Numbered from the stretch's first letter, positions 48,869 through 57,840 are shown. The stretch: 64,000 bases of DNA from Reyranella sp. (GCF_017305915.1 NZ_JAFKJN010000035.1:1-64000); one strand, 5' to 3'. Translations and numbers: made by a program. The notes: a model not told the origin generated them from the letters alone.

Positions 48869-50659
48869 ATGACTTATACCGCCCCGCTCGCCGACATGCG
48901 TTTCGCGCTGCGCGAAATCGCCGGCCTCGGCAAGGTCGCGGCGCTGCCGGGCTACGAGCATGCGACCGACGACACGGTCGACGCGGTGCTGGAAGAGGCC
49001 GCCAAGCTCGCCGGCAACGGGCTGGCGCCGCTCAACCGCGACGGCGACAAGGTCGGCGCCAAGCTGGAGAACGGCGTGGTCCGCACCGCGCCGGGCTTCA
49101 CCGGCATCTACAAGGAATTCGTCGACGGCGGCTGGAACTCGCTGCCGTTCGATCCGGAGTTCGGCGGCCAGGGCATGCCGTGGCTTCTTGCGACCACCGT
49201 GCAGGAGATGTGGCAGGCGGCCAACATGGGCTTCGGCCTCGTCCTGCTGCTGAACCAGGGCGCGATCGACGCCATCCACCACCACGGCTCGGCCGAGCAG
49301 AAGGCGACCTATCTGCCCAAGATGATCTCGGGCGAATGGACCGGGACGATGAACCTGACCGAGCCGCAGGCGGGCTCCGACCTCGCCCAGCTCAAGAGCC
49401 GCGCGGTGAAGAAGGACGACCACTACCTGATCAGCGGCCAGAAGATCTTCATCACCTACGGCGAGCACGACCTCACCGAGAACATCGTGCATCTCGTCCT
49501 GGCGCGCACGCCCGATGCGCCGGCGGGCGTGCGCGGCATCTCGCTGTTCATCGTGCCGAAGTTCCTGCCCGCCGCCGACGGCAAGCTTGCTGCGCGCAAC
49601 GACCTGCGCTGCGTGTCGCTCGAGCACAAGCTCGGCATCCATGCCAGCCCGACCTGCGTCATGAGCTTCGGCGACGACGGCGGCGCGGTCGGCTGGCTGG
49701 TCGGCGAGGAGGGCCGCGGCCTCTCCTACATGTTCACCATGATGAACAATGCCCGCCTGTCGGTCGGCATCCAGGGCCTGGCGATCGCCGAGCGCGCCTA
49801 CCAGCAGGCCGCCGCCTTCGCCAAGACCCGCGTGCAGTCCAAGGACGACGGCAGTGCCCAGCCGCAGCCGGTGTCGATCGTCCACCACGCCGACGTCCGC
49901 CGCATGCTGATGAGCATGCGCGCCCAGGTCGAGGCGATGCGGGCGCTGGGCTACTACACCGCCGCCGGCATCGACGGCGCGCTGCGCCATCCCGACAAGG
50001 AGGCGGCGCGCAAGATCCAGGACCGCGTCGACCTGCTCATTCCGATCGTGAAAGCATGGTTCACCGATTTAGGCAACGAGATCGCCTCCACGGGCGTGCA
50101 GATCCACGGCGGCATGGGCTTCATCGAGGAGACCGGCGCCGCGCAGCACCTGCGCGATGCCCGCATCTTGCCGATCTACGAAGGCACCAACGGCATCCAG
50201 GCACGCGATCTGGTCGGCCGAAAGATCGCCAAGGACGGCGGCGAGACCATGCTGGGCCTGATCGCCGAGATGCGGGCCACCGCCGAGGAATTGAAATCGG
50301 CGCCCGGCGATGACCTGGCGGCCATCCGCGCCGGCGTCGTGGCCGCGGCGGACTCGCTGGAAGACGCCACCAGGTGGGTGGCCCAGTCGGTCAAAGGCGA
50401 GCTGGTGAGCGCGCTGGCGGGCTCTGTGCCGTTCCTGCGGCTGGCCGGGACGGCGCTGGGCGGCTGGCTGCTGGCCCGCAGTGCCGTGGTGGCCCAGGGC
50501 AAGCTCGCCTCTCGCGACGGCGATCCGGCCTTCCTGGAGGCCAAGCTGATCACCGCCCGCTTCTATGCCGAGGTCATCCTGCCCCCCGCGCTGGCCCAGC
50601 TCGGACCGCTGAAGGCGGCCGGCCGCACGGTGTTTGCCCTGACCGAGGAGCAGATTTGA
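48869..50659 (+). CDS. Acyl-CoA dehydrogenase (long, DmdC-like)
   Basis: 596 residues, the length of the DmdC-like branch. Motifs: TEPQAGSDL (flavin/substrate), GQKIFITYGEHD, HKLGIHASPTC, GYYTAAG, and IYEGTNGIQARDLVGRKI with the catalytic glutamate, followed by the extra C-terminal helical domain. DmdC itself acts on 3-methylmercaptopropionyl-CoA, but most relatives are of unknown chain preference. It is divergent from the crotonase gene, so both may serve one acyl-CoA route. Confidence 0.92.
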   Translation: MTYTAPLADMRFALREIAGLGKVAALPGYEHATDDTVDAVLEEAAKLAGNGLAPLNRDGDKVGAKLENGVVRTAPGFTGIYKEFVDGGWNSLPFDPEFGGQGMPWLLATTVQEMWQAANMGFGLVLLLNQGAIDAIHHHGSAEQKATYLPKMISGEWTGTMNLTEPQAGSDLAQLKSRAVKKDDHYLISGQKIFITYGEHDLTENIVHLVLARTPDAPAGVRGISLFIVPKFLPAADGKLAARNDLRCVSLEHKLGIHASPTCVMSFGDDGGAVGWLVGEEGRGLSYMFTMMNNARLSVGIQGLAIAERAYQQAAAFAKTRVQSKDDGSAQPQPVSIVHHADVRRMLMSMRAQVEAMRALGYYTAAGIDGALRHPDKEAARKIQDRVDLLIPIVKAWFTDLGNEIASTGVQIHGGMGFIEETGAAQHLRDARILPIYEGTNGIQARDLVGRKIAKDGGETMLGLIAEMRATAEELKSAPGDDLAAIRAGVVAAADSLEDATRWVAQSVKGELVSALAGSVPFLRLAGTALGGWLLARSAVVAQGKLASRDGDPAFLEAKLITARFYAEVILPPALAQLGPLKAAGRTVFALTEEQI

Positions 50660-50767
50660 GGGGCACGTCCGGCTCGGCGTCCGGATTCCCCCGGACGGCT
50701 CCGATGTCGATGGCACAAGGCTTTTAGGCGATTCGTCCGGGAATCCGCTCCACCCCTTCACCATATT

Positions 50768-50808
50768 TTATCCGGATAATATTGACTGAAATATTTTACC
50801 CGGATAAA
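50768..50808. promoter_or_regulatory. Paired TTATCCGGATAA palindromes upstream of DUF2239 gene
   Basis: A perfect 12-bp palindrome TTATCCGGATAA (50768-50779) and a second near-copy TTTACCCGGATAAA (50795-50808, one mismatch) are 28 bases apart centre to centre, in an AT-rich stretch unlike the rest of the window. A TTGACT at 50782-50787 lies between them, and GATAAA or ATAAAA inside the second site could be its -10. The start codon at 50816 is only 7 bases further, so any such transcript would be leaderless. Confidence 0.6.
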
Positions 50809-50815
50809 AAGAGGC

Positions 50816-51403
50816 ATGCCGAAACGAAACCTTCGCTGCACCGCCTTCGTCGGAACCGAGATGGTCTCCTCGGGTCCTTTGGAAAAAGTGGCCCTTGCCC
50901 TCAAGGAACGGCTTCGCCGCGACGCCACTGTCACACCGCTGGTGTTCGAGGACGCAACCGCCCGGCCGATCGACCTCGATCTGCGCGGCACCGACGACGC
51001 CATCGTGCAGCGCCTCGACGATGACCCCGACCAGGGCCTCAAACCGCCGGCCCGCGCCCCGGGGAGGCCGAAGCTCGGCGTCGTGCCGCGCGAGGTCACG
51101 CTGCTGCCCCGCCACTGGGACTGGCTCAACAACCAGCCCGGCGGCGCCTCTGTCGCCCTGCGGCGACTGGTCGACCAGGCCCGCCACGCCGATCCGGTCG
51201 CCGAACGGGTTCGCCGCGCCCGCGAGGCGACCTACCGCTTCATGACCGCGCTGGCGGGCAACGAGCCGGGCTATGAGGAGGCGACAAGGGCTCTCTTCGC
51301 CGGCGACAGCGCGCGCTACGATGCGCTGATTGCGGGCTGGCCGGTCGGCGTCCGGCACTACGCCCGCTTGCTGTCGCTGGATGCCTTCGAGGAGAAATCG
51401 TGA
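50816..51403 (+). CDS. DUF2239 family protein
   Basis: 195 residues. It starts CTAFVGTEMVSSGPLEKVALALKERL, followed by a GRPKLGVVPREVTLLPRHWDWLNNQPGGASVALRRLVDQAR segment and a C-terminal YEEATRALFAGD and GWPVGVRHYARLL; this is the DUF2239 pattern. Function unknown; the GRPKLG and basic segments suggest nucleic acid contact. It is first in a chain with P450 and deaminase genes linked by GTGA overlaps, and its promoter holds palindromes that may be its own target. Confidence 0.85.
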   Translation: MPKRNLRCTAFVGTEMVSSGPLEKVALALKERLRRDATVTPLVFEDATARPIDLDLRGTDDAIVQRLDDDPDQGLKPPARAPGRPKLGVVPREVTLLPRHWDWLNNQPGGASVALRRLVDQARHADPVAERVRRAREATYRFMTALAGNEPGYEEATRALFAGDSARYDALIAGWPVGVRHYARLLSLDAFEEKS

Positions 51404-52653
51404 CGGGCAACGGACTGATCGAGCTGGCATCGGACGAAGCCCGGGCCTTCGCCGACCGCTTCGACCTTGCCGCGCTCGAGCCGGCCTTCCTCGCCGATCC
51501 CTTCCCCTACTATCACGCGCTGCGCCGCTTCGCGCCGGTGAAGCGGCTGCCGGACGGCAGCGTGTTCCTGTCGCGCTACGCCGACGTCGCGGTTTGCTAC
51601 CGCGACCCCAGCATGCGCTCGGACAAGAAGGCCGAGTTCGGCCCGAAGTTCGGGACCGGCACGCCGCTCTACAAGCACCACACGACCAGCCTGGTGTTCA
51701 ACGATCCGCCGCTGCACACGCGGGTGCGCAAGCTGCTGGCCGCCGCCTTCACGCCGCGCGCCCTGGCGGCGATGCAGGCGCGCATCGAGGCCGTGGTCGA
51801 CGAGTTGATCGAGCGCCATGCCGGGGCGCGCCGCATGGACCTGGTCGAGGACTTCGCCTTCCGGCTGCCGGTCGAGGTGATCTGCGACATGCTGGGCGTG
51901 CCGGCGGGCGACCGCAGCCCCTTCCGCCGCTATTCGCTGGCGATCCTGGGCGCGCTGGAGCCGGTCGCCAGCGCCGAGCGGCAGGCGGCGGGCAACCAAG
52001 CGGTCGCCGAGTTCTCGGCCTATCTCGACGAGCTGATCGCCGAGCGCGCCAAGCGGCCGGCCGACGACAAGGACATCCTGGGCACGCTGATCCACGGCGC
52101 GGTCGACGGCGAGCGGCTGACCCACGACGAGCTGGTGCAGAACTGCATCTTCCTGCTGAACGCCGGCCACGAGACCACGACCAACCTGATCGGCAACACT
52201 GTCGATGCGCTGCTGCGCTTCCCCGACGAGCTGGTGCGGCTCAAGGGCCAGCCCGGCCTGCTCAAGAGCGGTGTCGAGGAGGGCCTGCGCTTCGAGAGCT
52301 CCAACCAGCTCGGCAACCGGCGGCTCTCGGCCGATACCGAGATCGGCGGCGAGACGCTGGCGGCCGGCACCTATATCCATATCGGCATCGGCGCGGCCAA
52401 CCGCGATCCGGCGCAGTTCCCCGGGCCCGACCGCTTCGACGTGAGCCGTGAGCCCAACCGGCACTTCGCTTTCGGCTCGGGGGTGCATATGTGCCTGGGC
52501 GCGGTGCTGGCACGGCTGGAGGGCACCATCGCCATCGGCCGGCTGGTGAGCCGGCTCGACGGCCTCGCCTGCGACGGCGCCTGCGAGCGCGGCGGCCGCG
52601 CCCGCTTCCGCGGCTTCAACCGCTATCCGATCGCCTGGGAGAGATCGACGTGA
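51400..52653 (+). CDS. Cytochrome P450
   Basis: 417 residues. The I-helix motif AGHETT is at 255-260, E-x-x-R is E294 to R297, and the heme loop FAFGSGVHMCLG has the proximal cysteine C365. No membrane anchor, so it is a soluble class I enzyme needing a separate ferredoxin and reductase, neither of which is nearby. GTG 51400 overlaps the DUF2239 stop and its own stop overlaps the deaminase start. Substrate unknown. Confidence 0.95.
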   Translation: MTGNGLIELASDEARAFADRFDLAALEPAFLADPFPYYHALRRFAPVKRLPDGSVFLSRYADVAVCYRDPSMRSDKKAEFGPKFGTGTPLYKHHTTSLVFNDPPLHTRVRKLLAAAFTPRALAAMQARIEAVVDELIERHAGARRMDLVEDFAFRLPVEVICDMLGVPAGDRSPFRRYSLAILGALEPVASAERQAAGNQAVAEFSAYLDELIAERAKRPADDKDILGTLIHGAVDGERLTHDELVQNCIFLLNAGHETTTNLIGNTVDALLRFPDELVRLKGQPGLLKSGVEEGLRFESSNQLGNRRLSADTEIGGETLAAGTYIHIGIGAANRDPAQFPGPDRFDVSREPNRHFAFGSGVHMCLGAVLARLEGTIAIGRLVSRLDGLACDGACERGGRARFRGFNRYPIAWERST

Positions 52654-53132
52654 CCGGGCTCGACGCCCTGCTCGAGCGCGCAGTCGCCGCTGCGGCCGCG
52701 AGCCCGAACCGCATCCGTCGGGTCGGCGCGGTGCTGGTCACGGCCGGCTCGGAAATCGCTGCCTGCAACACCTTCCCACCCGGCATCCGCGCGCTGCCGG
52801 AGCGCGCAGCCGGCGAGAACCGCTTCATCTGGCTGGAGCACGCCGAGCGCACGGCGCTGTTCGAGGCGGCGAAGCGTGGGCTCCCGACCGACGGCGGCCT
52901 GCTGGTCTCGACCTACTTTCCCTGCACCGACTGCGCCCGCGCTCTCGTGCTGAGCGGCGTGAGGACCGTGGCGACGCCCCGGCCGGAATTCGACGATCCC
53001 GTGTGGGGCGAATCGTTCCGCACTTCCGCCGCCATCCTCAGCGAGGGCGCGGTGGAGGTGGTCTATCTCGCCGAGGACCAGGACCGGATTCACCGGCGGA
53101 TCTGGGCGGTCGCCGGCGACGCGCCGGCATAG
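52650..53132 (+). CDS. Cytidine/deoxycytidylate deaminase-family protein
   Basis: 160 residues with the zinc site H64-A-E66 and P91-C92-T-D-C95, the HAE and PCxxC signature of CDA-fold deaminases. LEHAERTALFEAAKRG and YFPCTDCARALVLSGVRTV resemble dCMP deaminases (ComEB type). GTG 52650 overlaps the P450 stop. A deaminase in an operon with a P450 is unusual. The 3' end overlaps the convergent MFS gene by 43 bases. Confidence 0.88.
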   Translation: MTGLDALLERAVAAAAASPNRIRRVGAVLVTAGSEIAACNTFPPGIRALPERAAGENRFIWLEHAERTALFEAAKRGLPTDGGLLVSTYFPCTDCARALVLSGVRTVATPRPEFDDPVWGESFRTSAAILSEGAVEVVYLAEDQDRIHRRIWAVAGDAPA

Positions 53133-54298
53133 GACAGCATGACGGCGATCGTCATCGCGCCGGCCGCGATCAGCAGCGGCGCCGCGATCGCGAACGGGTA
53201 GAGGGCGCTGCCGCCCAGCGCGCCCACGATCCAGGCGGCCGACAGGACGGCCTGCAGTCGACCGGCCACCTGCCCCTGTCGATGCTCGCCGCCCAGGATC
53301 GATACCGAAGCGGTCAGGCCGGATTGCGCCAGCCCGTAGCCGGCACCCATCACGCCGAACGCCGCGATCAGCGCTTCGGGTTCGGGCGCCACAAGGCCGC
53401 CGCCCGCGCCGAGCAGGCAGACCGCGAGCCCGAACGACAGAAGCTGCTGCGGCCGCAGCGGCAGCAACCGGATGACGAACCCCTGCACCACGAACGAGCC
53501 GGCAGCGAAGCCCGCCGAGGCAAGGCTCGCCTGCCGCACGGCGGCGGCCGTTTCGAGGGCGAAACGGTCCTGGACATAGAAGGCCGTCGTCGGCTGCAGC
53601 GCGCCGAAACCCAAGATCATCGTGAAGCCCACCGCCAGGTACGGGGCGAGGCCCTCGACCGGCGGCGTCGCGGTGCGCGCCCATACCGGCTGCCGCGGCC
53701 CCTCCCGCACGCCGGCGAGCGTCGCAGCCGCCGCCAGGGCCGTGAGGATGCCGCCCGCGGCCACGGGCACGGCGAGCCCCAAGCCTGCGACCGACGCGGC
53801 GAACAGCGGCCCGGCGATGCTGGCGATGCCGACCGATGCGCCAATCAGCGCCACGGCGGACGCCCGCCGCTCGACGGCGGTATCGGCCATGCAGGCGGTC
53901 GCGGCGGGCTGGAGGCTGCCGGCCAGCAGCCCATAGATCGCGCGCGCCAGCAGCAGGGCGAGGAACGTCCCGCCGGCCGCGTAGAGGCCCGCGAACAGAA
54001 ACAGCGACAGCGCCGTCGCGGCGAGGCCCGCCGCCATCACCGGGCCGCGGCCGATCCGGTCGGACAGCCGGCCCCAGTGAGACGACGTCAGGAAGAACAG
54101 CACGCCCGAGGAGGCGAATATGGCGCCGACCTCGAGCTCGCTTAAGCCCACGCTGCGGCCGTGCAGGCCGAGCGTCGCGAACACGGTCGAGTTGGCGACG
54201 GTGGCCGCGAAGACGGCGAACAGGACGATCGTCGTTTGCACGCGCGGAGCATCGCGGCGCTGTGCGCGACAGTGAAATGACAAATCATTGCCGCGCAT
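53090..54298 (-). CDS. MFS transporter
   Basis: 402 residues with about twelve hydrophobic helices and the MFS loop motif GRLSDRIGRGPVM. The sequence resembles drug-efflux type members (DHA1). ATG 54298 leaves a 20-residue polar N-terminus; GTG 54241 would start just before the first helix and neither has a convincing ribosome-binding site. It follows the GNAT gene by 19 bases on the same strand. Confidence 0.87.
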   Translation of the reverse strand: MRGNDLSFHCRAQRRDAPRVQTTIVLFAVFAATVANSTVFATLGLHGRSVGLSELEVGAIFASSGVLFFLTSSHWGRLSDRIGRGPVMAAGLAATALSLFLFAGLYAAGGTFLALLLARAIYGLLAGSLQPAATACMADTAVERRASAVALIGASVGIASIAGPLFAASVAGLGLAVPVAAGGILTALAAAATLAGVREGPRQPVWARTATPPVEGLAPYLAVGFTMILGFGALQPTTAFYVQDRFALETAAAVRQASLASAGFAAGSFVVQGFVIRLLPLRPQQLLSFGLAVCLLGAGGGLVAPEPEALIAAFGVMGAGYGLAQSGLTASVSILGGEHRQGQVAGRLQAVLSAAWIVGALGGSALYPFAIAAPLLIAAGAMTIAVMLSYAGASPATAQIRR

Positions 54299-54317
54299 TA
54301 CCGATCGTTGCGGCGTG

Positions 54318-54782
54318 TTACAGCGGCTTCACCATGGTGATGCGGGTGTGCGGGTCCTTGCCGTGATCCGGTGGGCCGCGATGGACGATCTCGAAGCCGT
54401 GGCTGCTGTAGAGCCGGATCAGATGATCCATCATCTCCGCCGTGGTGAGCGACATCGCGCGGTCGCCGCGGGCGCGGGCGACCTCCTCGAGCCGGACCAG
54501 CAGCCAGCTTCCCAGGCCCGTGCCCTGCTTCACGGGATCGACGGCGAGCCGGTCGAGGTAGAGGCCGGTGTCCCGCCGCTCGGTCGCGGCGACGCCGACG
54601 ATCCGGCCGCCCTCGTCGGCCACGAACACGTCGCCGCGCTCGATCGAGGCCGGCAGCCACTTGTAGTAGTCGGATGGGATCTCGCGCCCGAGGCGCTTCA
54701 TGTACGGTGTGAAGGCCGCGCGCAGCACGCGGTCGGCGTCGGCACACTCGGCCGGCAGCGCCAGCCTGAAGATGAAGTCCAT
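54318..54782 (-). CDS. GNAT family N-acetyltransferase
   Basis: 154 residues with the GNAT core: VAATERRDTGLYLDRLAVDPVKQGTGLGSWLLVRLEEVARARG, where Q/K-G-T-G-L-G is the acetyl-CoA phosphate loop, and a C-terminal LYSSHGFEIVHRGPPDH. Complete single domain. Possibly co-transcribed with the MFS gene. Substrate unknown. Confidence 0.9.
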   Translation of the reverse strand: MDFIFRLALPAECADADRVLRAAFTPYMKRLGREIPSDYYKWLPASIERGDVFVADEGGRIVGVAATERRDTGLYLDRLAVDPVKQGTGLGSWLLVRLEEVARARGDRAMSLTTAEMMDHLIRLYSSHGFEIVHRGPPDHGKDPHTRITMVKPL

Positions 54783-54832
54783 GGACTGAGCTTAATCTTA
54801 TGCCAGGCGCGCGCCACTTCGCGGCCAGGGAC

Positions 54833-55204
54833 TCAGCATTTCCAGCAAGGCGATTGAATGGAAAGGATGGGCCAGGTACGCGGCGTGTCGACGTTCCTCG
54901 ACCACGGATAGACGCCCGTCGTCAACACGTCCGGCGCGGCCAGGATGGGAATTTCTTCAGGCCGCGTTGGCCTGTAGGTCGGTCCCCAGCCGTGCATGAG
55001 CACAAGCGCCTGCTGGCCGCCGCCGCCCAGCGGGTACGGACGGCGCGCGGCGGCGGCGGCGATCTGGCTTTCCTGGATTTGCGCCATCGACTGAGCGACC
55101 GAAGCGGCCGGCGGCGCCGGCGTGCGGGTCTGGCCGAAGGCGCTGTCGGCCGCCGCCAGGAGCAATCCGGTCTCCAGAATCGCCACGATCAGGACTGCAC
55201 GCAT
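54833..55204 (-). CDS. Small secreted hypothetical protein
   Basis: 123 residues from ATG 55204, with GGAGGACAG just upstream. A signal peptide (AVLIVAILETGLLLAAADSAFG, cleaved near residue 25) is followed by a Pro/Ala-rich segment, an AQIQESQIAAAAARRPYPLGGGGQQ stretch and two terminal cysteines (CWKC). Family unknown. It lies between the terminator of the ribosomal operon and the GNAT gene. Confidence 0.65.
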   Translation of the reverse strand: MRAVLIVAILETGLLLAAADSAFGQTRTPAPPAASVAQSMAQIQESQIAAAAARRPYPLGGGGQQALVLMHGWGPTYRPTRPEEIPILAAPDVLTTGVYPWSRNVDTPRTWPILSIQSPCWKC

Positions 55205-55297
55205 CGCTGTCCTCCGTCCGACGCCTCGATGCAATGATGCGCCGAATCCCGCGGAAGGTCTTGGACATTCTCGTCCCGGCGCGCCCCCGGCAAAAGA

Positions 55298-55325
55298 AAA
55301 CGCCCGGTCTTTCGACCGGGCGTTT
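55298..55325 (-). terminator. Rho-independent terminator of the ribosomal operon
   Basis: AAACGCCCGGTC (55298-55309) pairs perfectly with GACCGGGCGTTT (55314-55325) around a 4-base loop. On the minus strand the stem is followed by TTTTCTTTTG. It lies 24 bases after the rplQ stop. Confidence 0.93.
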
Positions 55326-55348
55326 CGTATCCGATATCGGGAAAGGGC

Positions 55349-55771
55349 TTATGCCGCTTCCTGTTGCTCCGCCTGCTCGGCCGAGGGGCCGCTGTCCTGG
55401 CCCTTGGCGGCGGTGTCGCGCTCGACGAACTCGATCACGGCCATCGGCGCCATATCGCCGAAGCGGAAGCCCGCCTTGAGGACGCGCAGGTAGCCGCCGT
55501 TGCGGCTGGCGTAGCGCGGGCCCAGCGTGGTGAACAGCTTGTCCGCGATGTAGGGATCGCGCAGGAAGCCGATCGCCTGGCGGCGGGCGTGCAGGCCGCC
55601 CCGCTTGCCGAGCGTGACCAGCTTCTCGACGATCGGACGCAGGTCCTTCGCCTTGTGCAGCGTGGTCGTGATCTGCTCGTGCTTGATCAGAGCGCCGGCA
55701 AGATTCATGAACATCGCCTTGCGATGCTCGGCGGTGCGGTGGAACTTCCGGCCGCGGTTGTTGTGACGCAT
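55349..55771 (-). CDS. rplQ: 50S ribosomal protein L17
   Basis: 140 residues. MRHNNRGRKFHRTAEHRKAMFMNLAGALIKHEQITTTL is the conserved N-terminus, and the C-terminus has a short acidic, Gln-rich tail typical of alphaproteobacteria. Last gene of the alpha operon, 21 bases after rpoA, followed by the terminator. Confidence 0.98.
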   Translation of the reverse strand: MRHNNRGRKFHRTAEHRKAMFMNLAGALIKHEQITTTLHKAKDLRPIVEKLVTLGKRGGLHARRQAIGFLRDPYIADKLFTTLGPRYASRNGGYLRVLKAGFRFGDMAPMAVIEFVERDTAAKGQDSGPSAEQAEQQEAA

Positions 55772-55792
55772 GACCTATACCCCTTCAGCGGC

Positions 55793-56809
55793 CTAGTACG
55801 GCTCTTCCAGCCGCTTCGCCATTTCCTCGATGTTGTCCGGCGGCCAGCCCGGGATTTCCATGCCCAGGTGGAGGCCCATGCCGGCCAGCACTTCCTTGAT
55901 CTCGTTCAGCGACTTGCGGCCGAAGTTCGGCGTGCGCAGCATCTCCGCCTCGGTCTTCTGAACCAGATCGCCGATGTAGATGATGTTGTCGTTCTTCAGG
56001 CAGTTGGCCGAGCGGACCGACAGCTCGAGCTCGTCGACCTTGCGCAGCAGGTTGCGGTTGAACGGGAAGTCGTCCTGCTGCTCTTCCTTGCGGACCTCGC
56101 GCGGCTCCTCGAAGTTGATGAAGAGCTGGAGCTGGTCCTGCAGGATGCGGGCGGCGAGCGCCACGGCATCGGCCGGGGCGGTCGTGCCGTTGGTCTCGAC
56201 CGTCATCGACAGCTTGTCGTAGTCGGTGACCTGGCCGACGCGGCTGTTCTCGATCTTGTAGCTGACGCGCTTGACCGGGCTGAACACCGAGTCGACCGGG
56301 ATCAGGCCGATCGGCGCATCCTCCGGACGGTTCGCCGAGGCCGGGATGTAGCCCTTGCCGGTGGCGACCATCAGCTCCATCGAGATCGAGGCGCCGTCGT
56401 CGAGCGTGCAGATCAGGTGCTTGGCATCCATGATCTGGACGTCGCCCGGCAGCTCGATCATGCCGGCGGTGACTTCGCCGGGACCGACGGCGCGCAGGTA
56501 CAGACGCTGCGGGCGGTCGCCCTGCATCTTGACGGCCATCGCCTTGATGTTGAGCACGATGTCGACGACGTCCTCGCGGACGCCGGGAATCGAGGAGAAC
56601 TCGTGCAGCACGTTGTCGATCTTGATCGACGTGACGGCGGCACCCTGCAGCGACGACAGCAACACGCGGCGCAGCGCGTTGCCGAGCGTCAGGCCGAAGC
56701 CGCGCTCGAGCGGCTCGGCGACGATCGTCGCGGTGCGGCCGGCATCGACGCCAGCCTCGGTGACGAGCTTCTCCGGCTTGATGAGATCTTGCCAGTTCTT
56801 CTGAAGCAC
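55793..56809 (-). CDS. rpoA: RNA polymerase alpha subunit
   Basis: 338 residues, normal length. The N-terminal dimerisation domain has VAEPLERGFGLTLGNALRRVLLSSLQGAAVTSI, and the C-terminal domain has LRTPNFGRKSLNEIKEVLAGMGLHLGM, which contacts UP elements and activators. The start is GTG 56809 with GAGG about 10 bases upstream. The gap to rpsK is 97 bases. Confidence 0.98.
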   Translation of the reverse strand: MLQKNWQDLIKPEKLVTEAGVDAGRTATIVAEPLERGFGLTLGNALRRVLLSSLQGAAVTSIKIDNVLHEFSSIPGVREDVVDIVLNIKAMAVKMQGDRPQRLYLRAVGPGEVTAGMIELPGDVQIMDAKHLICTLDDGASISMELMVATGKGYIPASANRPEDAPIGLIPVDSVFSPVKRVSYKIENSRVGQVTDYDKLSMTVETNGTTAPADAVALAARILQDQLQLFINFEEPREVRKEEQQDDFPFNRNLLRKVDELELSVRSANCLKNDNIIYIGDLVQKTEAEMLRTPNFGRKSLNEIKEVLAGMGLHLGMEIPGWPPDNIEEMAKRLEEPY

Positions 56810-56906
56810 GGGGGCTTACCTCTCTAGACCGGTGGTTCACGCCGCTCCGGAGGAGCAGCGAACAATTCGAAAAGAGCCGGCGCAAGAAATGCGCCGGGGC
56901 TCCAAC

Positions 56907-57329
56907 TCAGACGCGACGACGCTTCGGCGGGCGGCAGCCGTTGTGCGGGATCGGCGTCACGTCGCGGATCGCGGTGACGGCGAGACCGACGGCCTGCAGC
57001 GCGCGCAGCGCCGACTCGCGGCCCGACCCCGGACCGCGCACCTCGATCTCCAGCGTCCGCATGCCGTGCTCCATCGCCTTGCGGCCGGCATTCTCGGCGG
57101 CCATCTGGGCGGCGAACGGCGTCGACTTGCGCGAACCCTTGAAGCCCTGCTGGCCCGACGACGACCAGGCGATGGTGTTGCCCTGCGCGTCGGTGATCGT
57201 GACGATCGTGTTGTTGAAGCTGGCGTTCACGTGGGCAACGCCGGCGATGATGTTCTTGCGCTCCCGGCGACGGGGACGCGCGGCGCCGGAGGCGGCGCCG
57301 CTGGTGGCGGCGGCTGCAGGCTTGGCCAT
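56907..57329 (-). CDS. rpsK: 30S ribosomal protein S11
   Basis: 140 residues. Conserved HVNASFNNTIVTITD, GQQGFKGSRKSTPFAAQ and the C-terminal IPHNGCRPPKRRRV. The N-terminus has an Ala-rich extension of about 15 residues. 12 bases after rpsM in the alpha operon. Confidence 0.98.
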   Translation of the reverse strand: MAKPAAAATSGAASGAARPRRRERKNIIAGVAHVNASFNNTIVTITDAQGNTIAWSSSGQQGFKGSRKSTPFAAQMAAENAGRKAMEHGMRTLEIEVRGPGSGRESALRALQAVGLAVTAIRDVTPIPHNGCRPPKRRRV

Positions 57330-57341
57330 GATGATCCCCTC

Positions 57342-57719
57342 TTACTTCGTGACTTTCTTCTTGCCGGCGATCGGCTTGGCCGGGCCCTTGCGGGTGCGCG
57401 CATTGGTGTGCGTGCGCTGGCCATGGACCGGCAGGCCGCGGCGATGCCGCAGGCCGCGATAGCAGGCGAGGTCCATCAGACGCTTGATGTTCATCGCCGT
57501 CTCGCGACGCAGGTCGCCCTCGACCGTGTAGTCGCGGTCGATCGCCTCTCGGATGCGGATGACCTCGTCGTCGGTCAGGGTATTGACCCGGCGCGACACA
57601 TCGATCCCCACTTTCCCCAGGATCTCCTTGGCCTTCGCCTCGCCGATCCCGTGGATATACTGCAACCCCACGACCACCCGCTTGGCGGTGGGGATGTTGA
57701 TGCCGGCTATACGAGCCAA
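57342..57719 (-). CDS. rpsM: 30S ribosomal protein S13
   Basis: 125 residues. MARIAGINIP, LQYIHGIG, the RGLRHRRGLPVHGQRTHTNARTRKG segment and the basic tail are typical. The start codon is TTG (57719-57717) with AAGGAG 8 bases upstream; no ATG or GTG is available without losing the conserved N-terminus. A strong promoter lies about 80 bases upstream, so it is first in the alpha operon. Confidence 0.97.
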   Translation of the reverse strand: MARIAGINIPTAKRVVVGLQYIHGIGEAKAKEILGKVGIDVSRRVNTLTDDEVIRIREAIDRDYTVEGDLRRETAMNIKRLMDLACYRGLRHRRGLPVHGQRTHTNARTRKGPAKPIAGKKKVTK

Positions 57720-57797
57720 AGTTTCAACTCCTTCAATGACTTATGGCGCGCTGACGCGCGCCCGTCCCGACTTCCGCTGGCCCCGGAAAAGCGCGCG

Positions 57798-57825
57798 ATT
57801 ATAGGGATCGCGGCCCCCGAGTCAA
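57798..57825 (-). promoter_or_regulatory. Strong sigma70-type promoter of the alpha operon
   Basis: On the minus strand TTGACT (57825-57820), 16 bases, then TATAAT (57803-57798), a near-consensus promoter between adk and rpsM. A GCGCG/CGCGC hairpin lies downstream in the leader. It allows rpsM-rpsK-rpoA-rplQ to be transcribed apart from the spc genes. Confidence 0.85.
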
Positions 57826-57840
57826 CGGATGCTCCACTTG

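Noticed and set aside
53090..53132. Overlap between the deaminase and MFS genes as a frameshift or fusion
   Set aside because: Both C-termini look complete and the genes converge; such 3' overlaps are common in this window (also at 14868-14886 and 28425-28465).
55298..55325. Palindrome as a member of the repeat families
   Set aside because: Short loop, perfect GC stem and U-rich tail right after rplQ make it a plain terminator.
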